A stretch of DNA of 7,680 bases from Bacteroidota bacterium (GTDB lineage Bacteria; Bacteroidota; Bacteroidia; Bacteroidales; UBA10428): the NCBI GenBank assembly GCA_024640925.1, contig JAHEEB010000166.1:1-7680 (forward strand), given 5' to 3'. This document shows, one piece after another, positions 1 to 5,416 of this stretch (the first letter of the stretch is position 1; each line of letters opens with the position of its first letter). The notes beneath the pieces are model-generated. The model made no database searches. It was given only the letters and a program-made list of their open reading frames with translations, and had not been told where the DNA came from. The position numbers were made by a program, and so were the translations under genes.

Positions 1-1
1 T

Positions 2-1546
2 AATGGTTATCTAGGAATTCAGGTACTTTTCGATGAAGTATCGTATCGAGAAATGGAACAGGCTATGTCTTTTCTTATTGGAACAGAAGAAAAACGCATA
101 GACGAACTCAAAAGCATTCTGATTGGAAATTCCAATGCAAAGTTTACAACGGAAGATTCCCTGATAATTGTTCCAACATTAAATGAAAAACAAAATGAAG
201 CGTTAAATCTGGTTAAGAATGCTTGTGATGTTGCTATTGTTCATGGTCCGCCAGGAACCGGAAAAACAACAACCCTTGTAGAAGCAATTTTTCTGGTACT
301 AAAAGAAGAAGAGCAGGTACTTGTTTGTGCTCCAAGCAATGCCGCTGTAGACCTTTTAGTAGATAAGCTAACTGATAAGCAAATTGAGGTTTTACGCATA
401 GGAAACCCGGCACGGGTAACGGAAGAACAGTTATGCAAGACTCTTGATGCAAGAATTGCATGTCACCCATACTATAAAGAACTCAAGAAAATAAAAAGAA
501 AGGCCGATGAATGTAGAAAGCTCGCCCGAAAATATAAAAGAAACTTTGGAACAGAAGAGCGTGAACAACGCAGACTTCTCTTTGAAGAAGCTGGCAAGCT
601 AAAAGCCGAGGCCGAACAATTAGCGTTTTACATCTCGAATGATATTATTTCCAAAGCCCATGTTATAGCCTCAACCCTGGTTGGCTCTAACAACTACATA
701 TTAAAAGGAAAAAAGTACCGCACTGTATTTATAGATGAAGCAGCACAAGCTCTCGAACCAGCCTCATGGATTCCTATAATCAAAGCTGAGAGAGTTATTT
801 TTGCAGGCGATCACTGCCAGCTTCCCCCTACAATAAAATCGATTGATGCCGCACGGGCTGGGCTCAATATTACTCTCTTTGAAAAAGTAATTAGCCGGAA
901 CAAGGCAAATGTAATGCTGAAAGAGCAGTATAGGATGAATAATCAGATAATGGGATTTTCTAACCGAATTTTCTATAAGGGTGAACTGATAGCAAATAAT
1001 CGGGTAGCCAATTCTAAAATATTTGAAGAGGATTTTCCTGTTGAGTTTATTGATACAGCAGGTACCGGCTTCTATGAGCAAGTCGATGAAGATACTTTTA
1101 GCACGTACAATCAGGAGGAGGCAAATTTACTCATACGGCATTTTACTGATTATATCAGACAATTGGAAGCCATGAACTTAATGAAGGAGGTATTGAATAT
1201 TGGTATTATTTCTCCGTATAAAGCCCAGGTAACTTTGCTTCAGGAAGCACTGAAAACAGATTTGATATTGGATCAGAATTCATTCAATTTGAGTATAAAT
1301 ACGGTAGATTCTTTTCAGGGACAGGAACGAGACATCATTTATATCAGCCTGGTACGCTCAAATGAGAAAGGAGAAATAGGTTTTCTGTCTGATATCAGAA
1401 GGATGAACGTGGCTATGACCCGCGCACGAAAGAAACTTGTAATTATTGGTGATAGTTCCACTATTTGTAGTCATGCCTTTTATAACAAACTTATGGACTA
1501 TTTCAACGAAATAGGTGCCTACCGGAGTGCATTTGAATTTATGTAA
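2..1546 (+). CDS. SF1 superfamily (Upf1/IGHMBP2/DNA2-like) ATP-dependent helicase, 5'-truncated by window edge
   Basis: This is the C-terminal part of a nucleic-acid helicase that couples ATP hydrolysis to movement on DNA or RNA in the cytoplasm. The frame is open to the left edge, and the residues before the first visible Met (position 53) read like the pre-motor segment of this family (FDE...YREME), so that Met is internal. Numbering from it, the SF1 motifs come in order: Q-motif-like LNEKQ (43-47), Walker A GPPGTGKTT (65-73), Walker B DEAAQ (228-232), motif III GDHCQLPPT (252-260), motif IV EQYRMN (291-296), motif V VDSFQGQE (418-425) and motif VI NVAMTRARK (452-460). The Lys/Glu-rich helical stretch at about 144-192 fits the stalk inserted in domain 1A of Upf1-like enzymes. 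All catalytic motifs are intact. Family members of this type are about 630 residues, so roughly 120 are missing. Whether it acts on DNA or RNA cannot be told. It converges on the ankyrin gene. Confidence 0.93.
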   Translation, partial: NGYLGIQVLFDEVSYREMEQAMSFLIGTEEKRIDELKSILIGNSNAKFTTEDSLIIVPTLNEKQNEALNLVKNACDVAIVHGPPGTGKTTTLVEAIFLVLKEEEQVLVCAPSNAAVDLLVDKLTDKQIEVLRIGNPARVTEEQLCKTLDARIACHPYYKELKKIKRKADECRKLARKYKRNFGTEEREQRRLLFEEAGKLKAEAEQLAFYISNDIISKAHVIASTLVGSNNYILKGKKYRTVFIDEAAQALEPASWIPIIKAERVIFAGDHCQLPPTIKSIDAARAGLNITLFEKVISRNKANVMLKEQYRMNNQIMGFSNRIFYKGELIANNRVANSKIFEEDFPVEFIDTAGTGFYEQVDEDTFSTYNQEEANLLIRHFTDYIRQLEAMNLMKEVLNIGIISPYKAQVTLLQEALKTDLILDQNSFNLSINTVDSFQGQERDIIYISLVRSNEKGEIGFLSDIRRMNVAMTRARKKLVIIGDSSTICSHAFYNKLMDYFNEIGAYRSAFEFM

Positions 1547-1593
1547 AAAAAGAAAGTTTTTAAAATTATTTCCATCACTGGATTTTTTCTACA

Positions 1594-1652
1594 TAACAGA
1601 AAATATTTCGACCTTTTTAAACAGCCATTTTAAATCTGATATCTTTCTGTTA
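1594..1652. terminator. Imperfect stem-loop between convergent genes, possible bidirectional terminator
   Basis: TAACAGAAA (1594-1602) is the exact reverse complement of TTTCTGTTA (1644-1652). With one bulged C at 1643 the stem gains four more pairs (1603-1606 with 1639-1642). The ~32-nt loop contains a smaller TTTAAA/TTTAAA dyad (1616-1621 and 1629-1634). It lies between the stop of the helicase gene (1546) and the stop of the minus-strand ankyrin gene (1657), where a terminator for both strands is expected. The stem is AT-rich and lacks a GC-rich core with a clean U-tract, so it is a weak candidate. The rest of the 110-bp gap shows nothing but A/T runs. Confidence 0.35.
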
Positions 1653-1656
1653 ATTG

Positions 1657-3441
1657 CTAAATAATTCCATTCATATACAGGATGAGAAAAATAGTAATTG
1701 TAATTACAGTAGTGGCGGAATAGTAAAGAAACCTGTTTTTTTTGAGATGATATGGAATCCGCCCAAATCGAATTGCCAGTATACCTGTCAGAATACCCAC
1801 AACAGCTCCAAGAAAAGAACCCACTATTCCATCGGCTAAGGTCTCATATCCTACAAGATCACTATTGTTTTTTGTTGCGAGCTCTATGCCGATATATCCG
1901 AATAACATTGCTAAACCGCCTACAACCAATATTATTGAGTTGAAAGTACCTATCCAGTTGTTCTGAAAGCGATTATGAAAATAATGTTCTCTTAAATAAA
2001 TATTTACAGCAACATATCCTATGAGGATTAAATAAATTATCAGGTACTTTAAGAATATTGCCATATGTTCATAAAAATTATGAAGGTCTTCTTTTCGTTT
2101 ATACTTTTTATGGTTCTTTTCGCGCTCCACCCAATTTTTGTCGGTAATATTGATATTTTTCTGCTCAAGATAATCCTTATAAAATGATTCAAGACTTGGA
2201 TTATAATTTTCATTGCGTTCATCAGCAACCCATGACAAGGCAGTAAGTCCGTCTTTGGCGGAAATTCGAACATCCGCTCCCTTTTCAAGAAGTAGTTTTG
2301 TAATATCGAGAGAGCCTTGTTGTGCGGCAAAATGCAGTGGTGTAAAACCTTCCTGATTTTGAAAATTCGGATTTGCACTAGAATCAAGAAGAAGTTTAGT
2401 AATGCTGACGGATTCTTTTTGTACCGCAATGTGAAGTGGTGTTATACCATCTGGTCTTTGTAAGTTGGGATTTGCCCCATATTTAAGTAACAGTCTTACT
2501 ACATTTTCAATCCTCTGAACATAGAGATTCTGCAAACTATCTTCTTCGGATGATTCCCAATAATGATCAATAATTATATGAATGGCTGCACTCGGGTTGA
2601 ATTCATATTCACCGGCATAAGTCATTAGATTCGGATCTGCTTTGTGTTCAAGCAGCAATTTAATAATATTTAGTCGCTCATCACTAAGTTTACTCCAATC
2701 TTGCAAAGGTATGAAGGTTGAAATCAGTGGCGTCATACCACTAGAATTCAACCTATCATCTATTTTTCGTTCATTTACTAATGCCCCTGATTCAATGAGA
2801 AGTTTTGCGATACTGAGATTCCCACTTTCTGCGGCTATATGTAGCGGTGTATAACCATCCAAATCGAACATGTTAGGATTTGCTTTATTATCAAGCAACA
2901 GTTTTGTCAGACTTAGGGAACCTTTTTGAACGGAATAATGCAGTGGAGTATAACCATCGGTGGTTTGCAGGTTCGGATTTGCCCCATATTTAAGGAAAAG
3001 TCTTACCACATCTTCAATTAACTTATTATTTTCTTTTGCCCTTTCTTCATATTCCTCTTCCCAATCATCAATAATTTCATGAATGGCTGCTCGTGGGCCA
3101 GAGATGCATAAAGGCGCCATCAGATTTGGATCTGCCTTGTGTTCAAGAAGGATTCTTATAATTTTTATTCTATCTGAACCATCTTCTGTCCAATCTGCCG
3201 AAAGTACAACTGAAATAAGGGGTGTCATGCTCCCATATTTCGCACTATCAGATGTTTTTTCATCAGGGTTTCTTTCATTTGCAGAGGCACCGTTTTTTAT
3301 CAGAGTAATAACAGTATTCAGGTCACCTTCACGACAGGCTTTATTAAGAGAAGTTTCTTGTGCATATGATTTCCCTGTTGCAAGAATAGAAATGCTTGTG
3401 AGTAGGATTAAAAATTGAATTCTGTGTTGTGATTTTTTCAT
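1657..3441 (-). CDS. Exported ankyrin-repeat protein with four C-terminal transmembrane helices
   Basis: This 594-aa protein has a signal peptide (Lys-rich start, hydrophobic 9-22, likely cleavage SYA|QE after residue 27). About nine ankyrin repeats span residues ~30-400, with canonical DGxTPLHxA...LLLxxxANPN units at 161-190, 195-224, 330-360 and 363-392. A charged linker covers ~405-455, and four hydrophobic helices lie near 462-483, 499-521, 539-559 and 571-590. Ankyrin domains bind protein partners and have no catalysis of their own. With a cleaved signal peptide the domain would sit in the periplasm. The basic TM3-TM4 loop (RFGRIPYHLKKNR) and the acidic TM2-TM3 loop agree with this topology, but the Lys-rich stretch just before TM1 (441-450) does not. 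The ankyrin block is internally duplicated. The start at 3441 is 33 bp after the stop of the secreted-protein gene, so the two are probably one transcript. The leader is A-rich without a clear ribosome site. No specific family is recognised for the membrane part. Confidence 0.9.
   Translation of the reverse strand: MKKSQHRIQFLILLTSISILATGKSYAQETSLNKACREGDLNTVITLIKNGASANERNPDEKTSDSAKYGSMTPLISVVLSADWTEDGSDRIKIIRILLEHKADPNLMAPLCISGPRAAIHEIIDDWEEEYEERAKENNKLIEDVVRLFLKYGANPNLQTTDGYTPLHYSVQKGSLSLTKLLLDNKANPNMFDLDGYTPLHIAAESGNLSIAKLLIESGALVNERKIDDRLNSSGMTPLISTFIPLQDWSKLSDERLNIIKLLLEHKADPNLMTYAGEYEFNPSAAIHIIIDHYWESSEEDSLQNLYVQRIENVVRLLLKYGANPNLQRPDGITPLHIAVQKESVSITKLLLDSSANPNFQNQEGFTPLHFAAQQGSLDITKLLLEKGADVRISAKDGLTALSWVADERNENYNPSLESFYKDYLEQKNINITDKNWVEREKNHKKYKRKEDLHNFYEHMAIFLKYLIIYLILIGYVAVNIYLREHYFHNRFQNNWIGTFNSIILVVGGLAMLFGYIGIELATKNNSDLVGYETLADGIVGSFLGAVVGILTGILAIRFGRIPYHLKKNRFLYYSATTVITITIFLILYMNGII
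1672..2058 (-). other. Four-helix membrane domain of the ankyrin protein
   Basis: Residues 462-590 hold four hydrophobic segments of about 20 residues: YLIIYLILIGYVAVNIYL, the SIILVVGGLAMLFGYIGIEL region, the glycine-rich IVGSFLGAVVGILTGILAI, and TTVITITIFLILYM. The glycine pattern in the third (GSFLGAVVGILTG) suits close helix packing. The domain could be only an anchor or could be a small channel or signalling module; the sequence does not decide. Confidence 0.75.
2317..2823 (-). repeat. Ankyrin super-repeat, copy B (169 residues)
   Basis: This block encodes residues 207-375, directly after copy A. The similarity survives at DNA level: 2468-2487 is identical over 20 bases to 2975-2994, an offset of 507 bp (169 codons). 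By eye, the surrounding ~79 bases match at about four in five positions. The two inserts are kept in the same places (LQDWSKLSDER near 246-256, DHYWESSEEDS near 292-302) but have diverged. A third, partial copy begins at residue 376 (GSLDITKLLLEKGADV) and then breaks off. Confidence 0.85.
2824..3327 (-). repeat. Ankyrin super-repeat, copy A (168 residues)
   Basis: This block encodes residues 39-206 of the ankyrin protein and aligns with the next block (207-375). Matching landmarks are GDLNTVITLIKNGASANER with GNLSIAKLLIESGALVNER, LLEHKADPNLM at 98-108 with 263-273, KYGANPNLQ at 151-159 with 320-328, and the two canonical repeats that follow. It covers about four ankyrin repeats, two of them lengthened by Trp/acid-containing inserts near 82-90 (ADWTEDGSD) and 125-141 (DDWEEEYEE...). 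Confidence 0.85.
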
Positions 3442-3474
3442 AACTCTTTTTTTCTTTTAACGAATATTTCCAAT

Positions 3475-3732
3475 CTAGCGAATCAATACAATTCTCCCGT
3501 ATCCGATGGAACCCCGTATATCCTCAACTTTAAATATATACATACCCTCAACCATAAATTTTCCATTACTATCTCTCCCATCCCATTCAACAATTCCGGA
3601 ATATTCATTTTGAAATTTACGAACCAGGTCTCCATGAATGTTATACAAAGAAATTTGGCTGTTCTCCAATAATGTTGTAAAAACCAGTTTTTCACCCTGG
3701 TAAGGTCTGAAAGGATTAGGATAGGGCTCGAA
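3475..3732 (-). other. C-terminal FlgD-like / T9SS type-A sorting domain
   Basis: Residues 493-577 follow the usual order for this domain: a FEPYPNPFRP entry motif, a strand with xxxLYNIHGDLVRxF, the WDGRDSNGK turn, a GMYIFKV strand, and a short basic-ended terminus (GRIVLIR). In Bacteroidota such domains direct the protein to the type IX secretion machinery and are often removed at the cell surface. The call rests on motif recognition by eye. Confidence 0.8.
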
Positions 3733-5208
3733 AGGAAGCAAAGTAGCCTTAAATGGAGTTATTCCAATAGAATCGTAATTTTTCCGATAAGTGTCCCACA
3801 TATTTGTAGTAAAATCAGACCAGCTACGATGCCAGTCTACCGCATCCTCTCCTAAAACCACATATCCAAAAGGATCAGGATCACCGTTTTCTATGGCCAA
3901 ATATCTGTCCATATAATCAAATAAAGCCGGATGATTCCATAAATCAATTGTATTTGCATCAGCATTCATAATCCAGGCTGCAAGAACAAACCCTAACCAT
4001 GCGTTTGCTGTGCAACATTCCCTGTATCCTGCCTGCCAGTGCATGTTGTCGTGATCACCATAACCTATTTCTGTATGAGTAATTCCCCATTCCGGCATTC
4101 CAATGTTTGTTGATCTGTAGGGTAACATATGGCCAACCTCTACGTCGCGGCTATCTGGTTCCCATAAAGAGCTATTTGTTAAATCAACATCTTCCTGAGT
4201 TACATAGAAAGTTTGATCATCCTCTCCAAAATGGATATAGTCAGAAATTGGATTTTCCAGATTGTGTCCCGATGAATAAAAATAATCTCCTGATTTTTGT
4301 CCGATATTTTTCATCCCGGTATCATTAAGTATCAATCCGGCAAAAAGAATTGGCCACTTTCTCCCACTGGCATGGCCACCATTACCATTCCAATTATCTT
4401 CTCCACCGTTTTGCAAAATCCCATACAAATCTATACCCACTTGGATATATCGGATAAGTAAGGTTTCTTTCTCATTATTGGAATAATTCAAATGTAACAT
4501 GAGAGCGCCTTCTCCAATCAGGGTTGATATTTCTCTTCCATAATTTGGTAAGTTTTCTTCCGGATGAATAGCCCCGGCAGTCCAACCCGCAACATGGTCG
4601 AGCCATGGGCGTTCAAAATACCTTTCTACAGTATCTAAAACGGGTGTTGCATCTACAGGAGTTAACTTCTTCAATAAGGAATAATTCAGCTGGTTCTTGT
4701 TATAACGAATAGTTTTATCTTTTCCGCAATAAGGTGGACGAAAGCTCCCTGAAACCGGGGCTTCAGACAAAATCGTTAAAATTGCTGCAGTCTTTAATTG
4801 TGGACGCCTTTGTACCTCGGAATAACTTATAGCTGTGACCAATGAAGTATTAGAAGTCAGCACCAAAGGGTTGCTGGTTGAAATATTTAATCCTACATTC
4901 AGGGAATCTACATAAGTAGATCCAAAGCATTCACTATCATATCCCTGTCCATTTTCAGGAGAAGGATTCACCATAGAACCGTTCATTATATGGTTGTTAA
5001 CCTCTGTAACGCAAGAAGGATTAATGTCAATTATAGTAACCGGACCAATTACCCAATAATCACCATTGGCAAATTGCCCGAATTCATATGGTTTGTCAAA
5101 TGTCCAGGTAATTCCAAACTGAGTGATTGAGCTTGTAGTTTGTGCTATCAGTGAAAAGGGAAAAATAAAACATAGGAAAATAAAAATATTGCATTGTTTC
5201 ATTCTCAT
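3475..5208 (-). CDS. Secreted protein of unknown function with T9SS/FlgD-like C-terminal sorting domain
   Basis: This 577-aa exported protein has a signal peptide (hydrophobic 8-21, likely cleavage LIA|QT after residue 22). Residues ~31-155 look beta-rich and begin GITWTFDKPYEFGQFANGDYW. The core (~185-475) is rich in Trp, Gly and His, with GGHASGRKWPILFAGLIL (277-294), WGITHTEIGYGDHDN (374-388), GYRECCTANAW (394-404) and WNHPALFDYMDRYL (424-437). The pattern of aromatic-rich helices resembles alpha/alpha-toroid carbohydrate-active proteins such as some polysaccharide lyases, but I recognise no named family or catalytic residues. The last ~85 residues are a FlgD Ig-like / T9SS type-A domain (PYPNPFRP, ISLYNIHGDLVRKF, VEWDGRDSNGKFMVEGMYIF, ending GRIVLIR), which predicts export across the outer membrane and surface attachment or release. 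The start at 5208 gives MRMKQ; Met3 at 5202 is an equally good start and would not change the signal peptide. The ankyrin gene follows after 33 bp. Confidence 0.88.
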   Translation of the reverse strand: MRMKQCNIFIFLCFIFPFSLIAQTTSSITQFGITWTFDKPYEFGQFANGDYWVIGPVTIIDINPSCVTEVNNHIMNGSMVNPSPENGQGYDSECFGSTYVDSLNVGLNISTSNPLVLTSNTSLVTAISYSEVQRRPQLKTAAILTILSEAPVSGSFRPPYCGKDKTIRYNKNQLNYSLLKKLTPVDATPVLDTVERYFERPWLDHVAGWTAGAIHPEENLPNYGREISTLIGEGALMLHLNYSNNEKETLLIRYIQVGIDLYGILQNGGEDNWNGNGGHASGRKWPILFAGLILNDTGMKNIGQKSGDYFYSSGHNLENPISDYIHFGEDDQTFYVTQEDVDLTNSSLWEPDSRDVEVGHMLPYRSTNIGMPEWGITHTEIGYGDHDNMHWQAGYRECCTANAWLGFVLAAWIMNADANTIDLWNHPALFDYMDRYLAIENGDPDPFGYVVLGEDAVDWHRSWSDFTTNMWDTYRKNYDSIGITPFKATLLPFEPYPNPFRPYQGEKLVFTTLLENSQISLYNIHGDLVRKFQNEYSGIVEWDGRDSNGKFMVEGMYIFKVEDIRGSIGYGRIVLIR

Positions 5209-5250
5209 AGCTGCATTATTAGAACTTCTAAATTACTTTCTTTTTTTTAA

Positions 5251-5289
5251 GTTGATATTTATTATCAACAAATTAGCTTTTGGTTGATG
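5251..5289. promoter_or_regulatory. Perfect dyad plus a third half-site in the divergent intergenic region, possible operator
   Basis: GTTGATA (5251-5257) and TATCAAC (5263-5269) form a perfect 7-bp inverted repeat around a 5-base A/T spacer. GTTGATG (5283-5289) repeats the half-site 32 bp from the first, about three helical turns. The site is 43-81 bp upstream of the secreted-protein start and about 75 bp upstream of the leuS promoter elements, so it more likely serves the minus-strand gene pair. It could equally be a hairpin in that transcript's leader. No regulator is known from this window, and no convincing TAnnTTTG element was found for the minus-strand genes. Confidence 0.35.
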
Positions 5290-5362
5290 CAAATTATTCG
5301 AGTGTTAATATGTAATCTTGTTAATTTTTTTGCTCATATCCAAGCTTTTTCATTTCTGACTC

Positions 5363-5391
5363 TTTGATTTATTGAAGTTTTTTTACTTTTG
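5363..5391 (+). promoter_or_regulatory. Bacteroidota-type promoter for leuS (TTTG-N17-TAnnTTTG)
   Basis: TTTG at 5363-5366 and TACTTTTG at 5384-5391 match the -33 and -7 elements used by the primary sigma factor of Bacteroidota, with a 17-base spacer inside the reported range. Transcription would begin about 20 bases before the leuS ATG at 5417, giving a short leader. The leader (TTACAAAAAATCAGATTCAGA) has no clear Shine-Dalgarno sequence, which is normal in this phylum. Confidence 0.6.
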
Positions 5392-5416
5392 TGGCTTACA
5401 AAAAATCAGATTCAGA

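Noticed and set aside
53..55. ATG at 53 as the true start of the helicase
   Set aside because: The frame stays open back to position 2, and the upstream residues fit the family. A start here would leave almost nothing ahead of the motor domain, so the gene is truncated by the window edge.
234..1081. Reverse-strand open frames inside the helicase gene (234-470, 241-438, 764-1081)
   Set aside because: They overlap conserved helicase motifs on the other strand, have no recognisable domains and are explained as antisense shadows.
2317..3327. Recurring DNA words in this stretch as a CRISPR array or mobile-element repeat
   Set aside because: The period is about 507 bp, the repeats are imperfect and in frame, and they encode ankyrin consensus residues. 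There are no short spacers of constant length.
2049..3418. Other open frames inside the ankyrin gene (2049-2429 minus; 2642-2854 and 3083-3418 plus)
   Set aside because: The ankyrin frame is continuous and has clear repeats. These frames show no domain and arise from the repetitive coding sequence.
3442..3474. A separate promoter or terminator between the secreted-protein and ankyrin genes
   Set aside because: The 33-bp gap holds only an A/T-rich run with no hairpin and no TAnnTTTG element, which fits co-transcription.
5270..5296. TAATTTG sequences on the minus strand as promoter -7 elements for the secreted-protein gene
   Set aside because: Both are one base short of TAnnTTTG, and neither has a TTTG element at the right distance, so the minus-strand promoter is left unassigned.
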